Source: Capitella teleta
Lineage: Eukaryota; Annelida; Polychaeta; Capitellidae
Direction of reading: 5' to 3'
DNA length: 64,000 nt
Assembly: GCA_000328365.1 (NCBI GenBank)
Contig: KB294182.1
Location: 76,267-140,266 of the forward strand
In this document: positions 11,809-25,708 of the stretch, piece after piece
How the letters are laid out: every line of letters begins with the position of its first letter
How positions within the stretch are numbered: position 1 is the stretch's first letter
The notes under the pieces: generated by a model
Database searches by the model: none
What the model was told of the DNA's origin: nothing
The model's input: the letters and a program-made list of their open reading frames with translations, nothing else
Made by a program: the position numbers and the translations under genes

Positions 11809-11840
11809 AAAAAATAAAAAAAATAAAAAATAAGAATAAA
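11740..11840. repeat. Poly(A) followed by (TAAA)n microsatellite
   Basis: A run of 11-12 A leads into about 14 tandem TAAA units and then degenerate A-rich sequence. The form (A-run grading into A-rich tetramers) is common for microsatellites born from a retroposon tail, but no element body is recognisable upstream. Confidence 0.9.
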
Positions 11841-12587
11841 AAATTAACAGGTTTGACATTCACCGATGACGGTAATTCAAACCACCCTGTATGTCTGAGG
11901 GTCTTACTAAGCCCCAAAGGAATACTGATGTATATTTCCGGTCCTATCACCTACCTGTCTGATGTCAATAACACTACGCGATTATTGGTAATGTTTAATA
12001 TATCTTTTGCCATCTAGCTTCAATATATAGAAACATTGCTCTATTTATTTAACTGGATGGTCCATGATTTACAAGAAAAAACATTTTTTGAATCACACTT
12101 GAGAAATAAATGACAAACTATTTTTTTCATTATGCAGAAATTTGCTTCACTCATTTCCGGTGCCTCGTCACTTTTGTTATTGTCCGAATTTGTAATCAGG
12201 TTGTTGTTGTTTTGGTTTGCTACTCAAATTCGCTTGTTTTCGCCTGTTTCATCTTCCAAGGGTATGTATATCTATCTCATCAGTGGTTCTGACCATCTTG
12301 ATGTCTCTTTTTTTTCGATCCTCAGCCGAATGCTGACATTGCTCGAATCGATTTAATTTTCAGCAATAATATTACTATTATTAGAAAATCAAAATGTATT
12401 ATAATTATAATAGCTAATTACTATAAAGTATAATAATAATAATCATAATGGACAGTTCTAAATACAGAAACCAGGAAACAGTTAAAATACAAGTTAATCG
12501 TAAATACGCCCATAATAACTGAACCTTTAGATCCACAGTGACTCGTTACAGTGGTCAGTAAGTCTGAAGTAAGTTTTCAAGGTTTGG
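11841..12587. other. Intergenic, nothing recognised
   Basis: AT-rich spacer between the microsatellite and the LINE. No supported gene or element. Confidence 0.4.
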
Positions 12588-13288
12588 TACTTACAGGTAC
12601 TTACAGGTCCTCTTCTGATCTTCAGGCTTAAATAGCCTCTTACGATCAGCTCCTTTTATTTTATTTTATTTTGATACATTTTTTGGTGGCCGGGATGGAT
12701 TGTGTTTAGGGTGATTCTTTAGATGATGGTCCAGTCTCCTTTAGGCTTTCGAAAGTTGCTATTGATGGGGATGCGACGATTTCTGATGGCAGTCGATTCC
12801 AGAGCTGGGCTATCCTGATTTTGAAGCTATTTTTTCTGAGTTCCGTTCTTGCTGGTTGGTGGTAAAGTTTTAGTGGGTGTCCTCTTGAAGTTCTGCTATT
12901 GAATTGGAAGAAATTTTGAGTTATTTGGGTGTCGTAATATTCTGTGGCTATTTTATAGGTTTCTATTAGGTCTCCTCTGATTCTTCTGTACTGCAGGGTG
13001 GGAAGTTTAAGTTTTCTTAGTCTTTGTTCATAATTTAGATCTTTCATTCCTGGTAATATTCTAGTAGCACGACGTTGAACATTTTCTATTGCGGTGATGT
13101 GCTTTTGTAAGTGTGGTTTCCATACCTGATTAGCATATTCAAGGTGTGGCCTAACAAAAGATTTATATAGGAGAAGAAATGTGTGGTTATCAAGGTAAGT
13201 ATATGTCCTTCTGATGAGGGCCATGATGGAATTAGATTTTTAAATTTTCGCTTGGATGTAATGATCAAAAGTTAGCCTATTGTCGAGT
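12588..13288 (-). mobile_element. 5'-truncated CR1/L2-like LINE, RT C-terminal region plus 3' UTR (copy B)
   Basis: The minus-strand frame begins LDNRLTFDHYIQAKI, has one stop, then runs open as KSNSIMALIRRTYTYLDNHT to a stop at 12706. It contains LYKSFVRPHLEYANQVWKPH, ENVQRRATRILPGM, RLRKLKLPTLQYRRIRGDLI and RIAQLWNRLPSEIV, the conserved post-RT domain of CR1/L2-type LINEs (the LEYA.QVW and QRRAT motifs are diagnostic). A 3' UTR of about 100 bp follows, rich in AAAATAAAAT. The element ends with two perfect tandem decamers, CCTGTAAGTA, at 12588-12607. The near-intact 172-aa frame implies a fairly young insertion. It is not a host gene. Confidence 0.9.
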
Positions 13289-13390
13289 ATACAGTGGCTT
13301 TACCTGTCCTGTGGTTCAAACTTTCAATACGTTTAAGGCTGAATTATTACATCACTTGCTTAATCAATTAATTACCTTGGATGTTAGACG

Positions 13391-13472
13391 TACCACACAT
13401 TTTCAGGCTTTGGCTGCCTCCTTCATCAGTTCATTGTTTCCTAGTTGAAGGAGCCAGCCAAGAGGAGTGGTA
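13391..13472. repeat. 82-bp fold-back (inverted repeat)
   Basis: TTGGCTGCCTCCTTCA at 13410-13425 and TGAAGGAGCCAGCCAA at 13446-13461 pair in 15 of 16 positions around a 20-nt loop. An outer pair, TACCAC (13391-13396) with GTGGTA (13467-13472), extends the fold. It lies between the LINE and the PAIP2-like gene and could be the structured end of an element or a hairpin in a 5' transcript. Confidence 0.6.
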
Positions 13473-13750
13473 TATGGTGTATGATAGAGTTTTATGGTAT
13501 AGTGGTCAAACTCAACATTACCACATTTTTTAGTAATATGATATTAAATGTATTTTCATGATGGGTGTGTGTATTTCAATATTTGTATTATTCAAAATTC
13601 ATTGGTCCGCTTGGTGAAGCATTAAATTAAATGGCCTTTTACCTATGCCCTGCAAAGTGTGTTTTGAATATGACGATTGAGCATTGTGAAATGAACTTTG
13701 AACTTTATAAAATTATAGTTTGATGTAAAATTTCTGCTTTCAGGGGCAAA

Positions 13751-14341
13751 ATGAAGGGGCCCAAAGATGCACTAGAGAACAGTGCAAACGTCAATCATGC
13801 TAGCGTCATTAGCTCTTTCATGGGAATCACTAACCTTCCACGGAATGAAAACGAAGTGGATTTCTCTGAATATGAATGGATGGGCCACGAAATGGAGGAA
13901 TTTGACAAGAAGGTTTGGCATTATGTGGTTTATAATTGCGAATGCGTATAATTTATGTGGCATTCAGTGCTTGGAGGATCTGTGGGAGGAAGCCTTCATT
14001 GAAGCCATGTTTGAAGATATGCTTGACGAGGAGGAGACAATTTGTTGGCTTTTAGGGGCCCTAGATGCTGACTATCGAATTGAACTTGTCCGTGAGATGC
14101 ATCAGATTTCAGAACTAGCTGGAGAGGAATCACTTATCCCTGAGGTTTGTGTTTTGTTTGAATCGGCGGGTGAAGGTTTTGATTGTGCATTTCTCTGTAG
14201 GTGTACCTCTTAGAGGAGCAGCAGGCTCGGGATTACATTCGCCCAGATCGAGATATCTTCAATCTTGAGCTGGTTAGAAGCGATTCTTTGTCATCATTGT
14301 CATCTTTCTTGGATTCGGAAGATGAGGAAACAGAGAGATGA
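13751..14341 (+). CDS. PAIP2: PAIP2-like poly(A)-binding-protein-interacting protein, 3 exons
   Basis: PAIP2 represses translation by binding poly(A)-binding protein through an acidic PAM1 region and a short PAM2 motif. Coding exons 13751-13912, 13968-14144 and 14201-14341 join in phase 0 across GT-AG introns of 55 and 56 nt and give 159 residues. Like human PAIP2 it starts MK-P. Residues 39-53 (SEYEWMGHEMEEFDK) and 55-77 (CLEDLWEEAFIEAMFEDMLD, then EEE) align with human AEYMWMENEEEFNRQ and [20 protein letters not shown]. An AG at 13742-13743 just before the ATG suggests a spliced 5' UTR. The C terminus, acidic and serine-rich (RSDSLSSLSSFLDSEDEETE), lacks an obvious PAM2 motif (L-N-x-x-A-x-x-F-x-P), so this may be a divergent relative. 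Retaining intron 2 would give an alternative, shorter tail. Confidence 0.7.
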
Positions 14342-15825
14342 GCGATCTGCTTTTATCTCATTCTTCGTGTGTGCCTGCAAGAAATTTCTCAGTTAAAAAA
14401 AAAGTACAAAAGTGAACAAAGACTGTGTCATATACTTTCGGTATATGACAATGAAAAAAATACTGCCACTTGTGTGTTTGTGAGTGTATTCTGCGTGATC
14501 TCATTGTTCATTCATCTCTTCTGGTTCTAGCAGAAGTTTTTCCCCTCGCATCATTCATTCAATGTTATAGCTAAAGGGCATTTACTAGGATGTTACTAGG
14601 ATCTAGGTAACTGTTACCGCATGGGACATCTAACGCCTTGTTATCAATACTTTTTTACCACTTTCAGCTCAAGGCATTACATAATCTCTGTGTTTTTGAG
14701 AGTACCTAGTTGCTATGCTTTTTTTTTTCTTCGGAAGGGTGGTTTTTTTTTTTTTTTTTTTTAATTTGGGGAGTAAGGGAAGGTGTGGTGTGAGTTTTTG
14801 CTGTGAATGTCCATGAAGAAAAAAAAAAATTCTGAGAACCAAAAAAATAGATTATAATTTTGCCAGTTAGAAAACAAAAAAGGAGTTATTAAATCAAAAA
14901 AAAGAAAAGTTGTAGACAGGCAAATCTCTTGTAATTCTTCAAATCATGAAGTATTGTACTGATTTCTTTATTTTACTGAGGTTTTTTTTATCTTTATTTG
15001 TTAATTTTTTTTTTTTTTTTTTTGAGTTGAATTATTCCTCTCTACTGCATATAATTATTGCCATACTGTGCTTAACGTTGGCTGATTACGTTCTGGTGAA
15101 CTCGATTTCCATTAATTCTTAACTGAAGTCATCATACGATGTATGTCGTAACAGGTGTTTATTAATTTAATCCCTATTAATTCAGCCTTCACCTCCTCTC
15201 AAAAATCAACTCTGCATTATAATTTTAATTTTTTTGTGGTCAAATTAATTTTTTTAAATCCAAATTTTGCTGTGCTTCTTCCCAGAATCTGTTGCTATCT
15301 AAATAATATAGAAATAATGAAAATATCAACCAGATCAGACATCAGCTAACAAATAGAAAAATACAAATTGTTTTTTGAAAAAGCAAAAAAAAAATATAAA
15401 ATACCCTGAAAAACCCAGTTCAAACTTTCCTATTCCTTCTGAAATTGTTAATTGAACTTGTGTTATAAACAAAAGCCATGATGTTTTTTTTTACCTGAAT
15501 GACTTAGGGATGAATGGGGATCACCAGACCATGCGTTAACGTATACTTGTTGACTGGAAATCACTTTGAAGATGTGCTCTCTTATGGGTACCTGTACCGA
15601 TCTGACATAAGACAGGTGATTTCCAGTGGTGGGTCGTATGGGGGGAGGGTTTGCATTATGCTGTGTACACTTGCGTACTACATTCAGTCAGGGTGGGTGG
15701 TCACTATGCTGTTCTGCTGACTTTGCATTTTGATCATTAATTATTATTGGCTGGTGATTGAACCAGACTCAGTGTTCTAACTGTGATGATGTCATCCCAA
15801 AGTTCATTTGATAAAAACGAATAAA
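14342..15825 (+). other. Probable 3' UTR / flank of the PAIP2-like gene
   Basis: T- and A-rich sequence with several homopolymer runs (for example 14743-14762 and 15008-15023) and no coding frame. The first clear AATAAA on this strand is at 15820-15825, so the transcript could extend to about 15.85 kb. The true polyadenylation site cannot be fixed from sequence. Confidence 0.35.
15553..15627. repeat. Perfect 12-bp inverted repeat (hairpin)
   Basis: ACTGGAAATCAC at 15553-15564 and GTGATTTCCAGT at 15616-15627 are exact reverse complements separated by 51 nt; the loop itself holds GGTACC-type palindromic sequence. It falls in the probable 3' UTR of the PAIP2-like gene. Confidence 0.65.
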
Positions 15826-18800
15826 TCATTATTTGCTACGAATTTCTTTCTCTTTCTTCTGGTGCAAAACGGAAGAGGACCCCTGATCGTAGAGAATGCA
15901 TCCCAAGAGACAAATAAGCCTTTTGGATGATTTTTGTTGTTGATACTTCGCTTGCTGCGGGCTAATTCCTAGATATATGCGTAAAAAACAACAAAAACAT
16001 CGAATTTGAGAGGTTTAAAATCTCGCTTTCTTCTCGCGTTCGATTTCAGACTGTGAAGCCGTAACCAAAGTAACTCTCCTATTGTTAACAATGGGAGCCG
16101 TCGAGTGAGCAGATCTTTCAGCAGTTCTCATAAAAGAAATCTCGCACTCATCTCGTTTCATGCTATTATGCATGAGCAGGAAAGTCGGTATGTTAATTTG
16201 TCTTGAATATCCTTCACAGTTGGCCAAATTGTTCAAAAATGATGATTTGTACTCTCGTTTTGATTCGAATTTATGTGTTTTATAGTACTAAATACCAATA
16301 ACAGGGAGTTCTAACTGAAAAGCAGCCTGCATGTATTGTTGAATGCTTTGGGTGTGGCTCGACGTGGCTCGGTGGATCTGAACGCAGTGTATTGTGCCTT
16401 ATCATAATATTTATTTATTCATTGCTGACACTGCGTTGCTGTCATAGCATTGTGCAGTGCCAGTACATGCACCGTCCGCTATGGGATTCTATGGGATTCC
16501 CGAGAAGTGTGAAGACCGATGCTTCGATTTCGGGTGCGACACAATTTAAAAGGTCCATCATGACCTGATCAATTATCAGTGCTCACATCATTCAATCATT
16601 CAGAGGTGAGTACCGAGCTTCATCCTCGTGGAGGATCAGTGATTAGAAAAGATTAGAATTATATCTGATTGCAATTCAAAATATTTTACTTAGCCGTTTC
16701 AACACGCATTAGACCGAATGCTATCTAAGGGCAGTGCGATACGGTTATGTAACTTATATACACTAAGTATAATCCACGATAACAACACGTTACACAAGGG
16801 CGATCTGCTTCCGACGCGTTGCATCATTGCGTCGGGAACATTTCTGATCGACTGTTTCAGAGGAATCTCGATAACGCACTTGATCTGTACCATTATATAG
16901 ACTGTGGGTTCTGGAGGTAGCATTCCTGGTCTTTGGACCCCGATTGGTCTCTTTCGCTGACGAGCCTGGCTGTAATGTACCTGCATGTATGTGTAGGCTA
17001 TTTCAATTCTGACAAATAGGCCCGCGCATAATAATGCATGTATTATGGAGACCAACAATTTTGTAATAATATACCAGATATAACATTGCCCCCGAAATTC
17101 TGCAATGTCATTAAAAAGCGTTGAAATAATAGCTAACAAGGAGTAGATAGACTACTACGCATTTACATGTACGTTACATGGTAATAGAGAGATTAAGGCG
17201 ACGACCATGTTTCTGAATTGCAAGGGGCATACTATGTTTGGAGCCTGTCCATTTATTCTTGGATCACGTTACATGCACTATACATTCAGCATACAATATC
17301 ATGCATGCATATGCTTGCAGCATATAGCATGCTAATTGCTAATAACGCACTACCTGGCCTCAAGCCATTCATTCACCTTCAGTGTTGTAACTACATGTAG
17401 GCCTACTGTGTTTATGTGACTAGGAACTTGGAAGGCGATTCTAACTATAGGCTTCACTGTTCTTTTCAGTTGCGCCGGAGACCAGTGAAACTATGGGCAA
17501 CAGAGTCTTTACGTTATGATGACTGATCTCTCACCACGAAAGTATGAAATCATAACGTTATCTCTGAACTGATCTCAGGCTGAGCGATGTTTCGCAGATT
17601 TGGCGGTTTCGCGTTTGTTATGGTGTTCCTGACTCCTGCAAGCAACAACGACAACGACCGCTATGAAAAGTTACGAAGAAAAACAATTAGCCACGGCGGT
17701 GTAGATCTCACGATGTTGAATAGATAAAAATGAGAAACTAGAGTGCGGACCTCAGTCGCTTATAAAGTCTTATGCATGTAGAACTTTGTCAATGTTATCT
17801 GTAGTCAGTACTCTTCATAAAATATACGTTTCAATACACGTATTATACGGCACTCTAATGTTGCTTTGATACTGTACTATAACAGTATAAGGCTGAGGTC
17901 TTCGTACCCGAGATAGAAATTAGATGCTGAGATTTACGCTGCAGCACCAAAGGGGGTGGTAGAGGTGAGCTTTACACATTATTATTTATTAACCACGTTA
18001 AGTCTATGAATCAATTGATGTAATGCTCAACGGAGCCGATCCATAATCCGAGGCCTCCACACCGGCACTTCTCCCAATCTCGACTCGCGATGTTGAGTGA
18101 AGTAATATACTTAGTCCTGTACTGGAATATGCAGCCGAAGATCTGCAAAGTGATGAACCTTATGCGAAAGGACTTGAGTGTCATGCATGGGGGGCTATCG
18201 GGTGGCCTCATCCGAACCTCCGAGCCATAATTATTGAAATGAAACTGTTCATACCGCGGCCTAATTGCGCCAAGATCCAGGGATAATCTACGATGCACAA
18301 GAAACTGAATTGAAATAGACTGTTTAGGATACAGACTTTTGGAGCGTGGAAATACTTACCCTAAGCATAAGCTTAGATCAATCATTTAGGGTTAATACTC
18401 GTATATTTTTGAAGTAATTTTATATCTACGTTTACATTGTACACAAACAGCAGGCGGACATTGTATCTTGTCTTTTTTAAAATTTCCCCACTTTTTTTTT
18501 TTTTTTTTTTTTTTCTCGGAAGGGGGAGTTGGATCAATGAGCGCCCAGGGTGCCCTGTGGAGAGGAAAAAAAGAAGGAGCCATTGCTTAACGAATCGTCA
18601 CTTAACTGTACTACGAGGCTTGAACTGTTAACTCTGGATGATCTGAACACGTTTCACGAAAGGGCTCCAAAAGGCTAGTCCAAGAAAGCCGATGACGAGA
18701 AAAGAGTCAGAGAGTTTTTGAAACGGAGAGCTCGAGGGAACTTCCACACATCTCGTAAACTGAGCCAGGCCCATGAACGAGTATTTGAGTGATGAAGTGA

Positions 18801-18895
18801 AGGGACAGGCTGGCCAACAAGAAGCACTGCAGGCGAGGATAAAAAGGAAGAAGATCGCTTGGTTTGGCAATACATGTACTGCCAAACACGATACC

Positions 18896-18945
18896 NNNNN
18901 NNNNNNNNNNNNNNNNNNNNNNNNNNNNNNNNNNNNNNNNNNNNN
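18896..18945. other. Assembly gap (50 N)
   Basis: Fifty N, with a further single N at 18985. The left flank carries an inverted repeat, TTTGGCA ... TGCCAAA (about 18863-18887), a structure that could hinder sequencing or assembly. The true gap length is unknown. Confidence 1.
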
Positions 18946-19430
18946 TCCATGATATTCTCAACTTACGTGCATAAGAGAATTCCANCTTTTCCACGCTACA
19001 CTGTACACTGTACATGTATTGTCAAAATCACGTCTTCTCTGAGCCCAGTTTTCGGCATACACCAAACAAGGAGCAAATTTCCGTTGCATTTGTTGCGATG
19101 ACAGAACCGGACCTGTGAGATCATTTCTTTAGAGATCGCTTCATCTTACAATTTCCCACTTATTCAGTGCCAAGAACATGAGGCCTACGCGTCATTTTAA
19201 GACCCTGCATCTTGGACTAATGCAGACGAGTCTAACCCTGCTGAATTATTCTGTTCATGGTCAATCATAAAGTAATAATTAGAAAAAAAATGTATGTTAA
19301 TCGAATGATGATATATAATGCACACAATCATGAATGTATTTGATTTGGTCATTCATGCAAGTTCTGTGACATGTGCTATTTTATGGAATCATAGAATAAA
19401 GACGAAATAAACACATCTTCTGTTGACGGA

Positions 19431-19472
19431 TTTATTGGCTATGGCTTTTATTGGCTATGGCTTTTATTGGCT
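19431..19472. repeat. 16-bp tandem repeat with three CCAAT boxes
   Basis: The unit TTTATTGGCTATGGCT is repeated twice and followed by a partial third copy, placing ATTGG (CCAAT on the minus strand) at 19434, 19450 and 19466, exactly 16 bp apart. NF-Y binds CCAAT; whether these are used is unknown. Confidence 0.6.
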
Positions 19473-21113
19473 GCCACAACAAAAGGAAGGGGGTGGGAAG
19501 GGGGTTCCGTGACAATGTTGATCGCGTTGAACCCCATCGTTTCCGGATCCTGATGGTTGCATAATCCAATATACCGATTAATTTTCCATTCCATGCAGCT
19601 TTCAGAAATGCTTGAATCAATTGTCATTAGGATTCAATTATTCCGCACTAAGCTCAGGGTGATTCATAAGAAATGTTAGGCTTCATACACCCCAACCCCC
19701 CGAAAAAAAAAAAAAAAAATAAATAAAAATAAACTGATAAGAAACATTGCGGAACAGCCACCCCTCCAAACAAAAGCAACAGTGGTCAACAACACTAACA
19801 CTTGAAAAAACACCCACACAGCCATTCTTTCCCCATCAGATACTTCTGATCTGGATACAGCAGTCATTAGTATATTATTGCTTTGCAACACGTAATTGTT
19901 ATATTACAGTTTGGCATTGGCGCGTGCTGACAGGGCTACAATCAATGCCGTATCGACCGATCTTCTCGTAATTGCTGGATGTGCCTAGTGACATTCAGAC
20001 CCTTTGACGTGATCTTATTACACAGGGAATTAGGCACAAGGTCCGTTGCTCTGCCAATTCAATTGTTGTGCATTGCATAAGACAGTTTCCCTTCTCACCC
20101 GAAGCAAACATCTGAGGGTGTCACTGTCCACTTCTAAGAAAGTTGAGGACGTAGTTAATTTATGATGATATACACAACCTCTCTAATATAATCATTTCTA
20201 TTTATACTTGAATTCAGGTCCAACAACAATCTTGCTTGGCGTAGCATAACCTCAGAATGACCCTCCGTGACTCTGTTCCCGGTATTTAATTTTTTATTCG
20301 TTGTGACCTCTGATTTGACCTCTGCAAATATTGATCAGTGCGAAACCTCAGAACTATTGTTGGTTTCCCTAACAATTGTAATTCGATATCATCAATAGTT
20401 GTTCGTAATATCACATGAATATTTATCCCGTCATAATGATTCATGTTTACAAATTATGATCCGTGTTCAAATAAACAAAAGCTACACAAAACCACCACAA
20501 AGGGCGAGAAGAGGATCAAGGTCACGTCTTTTTTCTTCCTTTTTTTTCTCTCTGTTTTGCCCCCGCTGATATCCATTAGTTTTTTTAGGACACAAGCCCC
20601 TTAATCAAGACCTCATCGATATCAAAAGATCTCTTCCTTGTTCCTCGCGAAGGTGAGGATCCCCTGTGGACACCTATGGGCACCTCACTCAGTTCAAAGA
20701 TCAAAGCGGACGAAATCAATGTGAGGGAGCTGCTCCGTCGCATCACGAAATAATAGTGTCACCAGAATATTATTACTGACATAAATTCTTGTTGATGTTC
20801 TTGAATTATTTTGATGTGTGGCCTACTGTATTCCTTTCGTACGTTCTTGTTGTTGTTGCCCCCCCCCCCCATATTTTTTCTTTTTTCTTTTTCTTTGTAT
20901 GTTTGACTGGTATTTGAAAACAGAAGGATGTTATTTTCGGTAAATACTAAATGATTTTTTTTTTTTTTAATTTTGAGATATGAAGACAGCGGCAACGGTG
21001 AAAATAAATCGAAAATTAATGAAAACAAATTAAGTCAGCTTGACAGAAGAAGTAAGCCGGTGTTAAATGTCAAAATGTCGATTATGAAAGTCACCTTGCA
21101 AGATTATCTGAGG

Positions 21114-21160
21114 GGCACCGAATAGCTCAGTCTGTTTGACTGGCTGACTGCCGAATGCAT
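21114..21160 (+). mobile_element. SINE tRNA-like head fragment
   Basis: GGCACCGAATAGCTCAGT is identical over 18 nt to the head of the SINE at 60408-60687 read on its minus strand, and GACTGGCTGACTGC continues the match to the 50-kb copy. TAGCTCAGT is the RNA polymerase III A box. The body is missing or too decayed to see. Confidence 0.6.
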
Positions 21161-24710
<3,550 letters not shown>

Positions 24711-25708
24711 GTATCTATTGCCAATTGCAGGAGATAAAAAATAAAACATTGCACAACTTACATTCAAGTAAAGGATACAAGAAATAATTAAAAATGAGAC
24801 TTTGATTTGTTTACTTTCTTCCTTTTAGCAGATGCAAATATAGTTTTGATTACCTGTTTGAACGGTCTAACAGTGCGTACGCTCAACGCCATAAAAAATA
24901 AACACCTTTAACATTCAAAACTCACAACCAAATGCAAACAAACAGATAACACGATGCGAGGTATTGCAAACATGAACATTAATGAACGATGGGCTCAGAT
25001 CTGCTGATGAAGAAGCGACCTCTGCAGGTCTACTGTGACAATAGGTAATCGAGTTGTGAGATTCGGAATTTGTGACCAACGAGGCAGGTAGCCAGTAATC
25101 TCGTGTGACCTTGAGTCGCAAGAATAACCATCACGTTCAAGGTCAGAATGGTGGAATCAGCAGCTTCAACCAATATTGGTTCTGAATGAAGATTTGGTTG
25201 GTGAGCCTTACGAAGCACGAAGCCCGCTTCGAGCAGAGCCTAACTTCCATGGGTCTGCTGCTTAGAATGGTATACATGTATGTATCCATAACCATCGCCA
25301 CGGCAAAGTCAGAATCGCTGGGAGCCTGGTCAGATGGTCAGATCAAAACCGTTCTTTGCAGTTGAGTACGCTTGATGAGAGGCGGCCATTGATACAATTA
25401 GCGACACTATTCCTCGTATCTTAAGCCAGCGACGGCCAACTTAGCCAACAAGGGCAATCGAGTAGGAACCAGGGCCACAACACGTTAGTCAACTACATAA
25501 GTAACAATTTGTAAGTATCAATAGCATTGTGAAGAATAGTCTGAAATGCTTATAACCAACAGAACAATGAAAGACTAATTTAGGTAAGAATCCCTAGATT
25601 TCCGGAAGGAACAGCGAGCTTTAAAATTCTACTGCATTGGCATAAAATTCAATGTTTCATAAAAATTATGAGTACATTAGACCGCGATCATACAAAATAT
25701 GATACACC
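24711..25708. other. 3' flank / possible 3' UTR of the 5-HT7-like gene
   Basis: Non-coding. I see no AATAAA in the minus-strand sense close to the stop codon, so the end of the receptor transcript is unresolved. It contains the inverted nuclear-receptor sites at 25106-25145. Confidence 0.35.
25106..25145. promoter_or_regulatory. Inverted pair of NR5A/ERR-type sites
   Basis: TGACCTTGA (25106-25114) and TCAAGGTCA (25137-25145) are perfect 9-bp inverted copies of the extended half-site recognised by monomeric nuclear receptors of the NR5A and ERR families. They lie about 560-600 bp beyond the receptor stop codon. Function is inferred from motif only. Confidence 0.35.

Larger units (their letters stand above)
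15830..21113. other. Intergenic, no supported gene
   Basis: Open frames here are short and show no family resemblance. Visible features are a T-run at 18491-18514, a 50-N gap, an A-run near 19704, a 16-bp tandem CCAAT repeat and a C-run near 20861. Confidence 0.4.

Noticed and set aside
13370-13440. CTGATGA ... GAAA on the minus strand, resembling a hammerhead ribozyme core
   Set aside because: The core strings occur, but helix II pairs poorly and no convincing helix I, helix III or cleavage position can be drawn. The fold-back with the other arm (13446-13461) explains the sequence better.
16699-17139. 146-codon minus-strand open frame
   Set aside because: No family resemblance and no splice or polyadenylation support.
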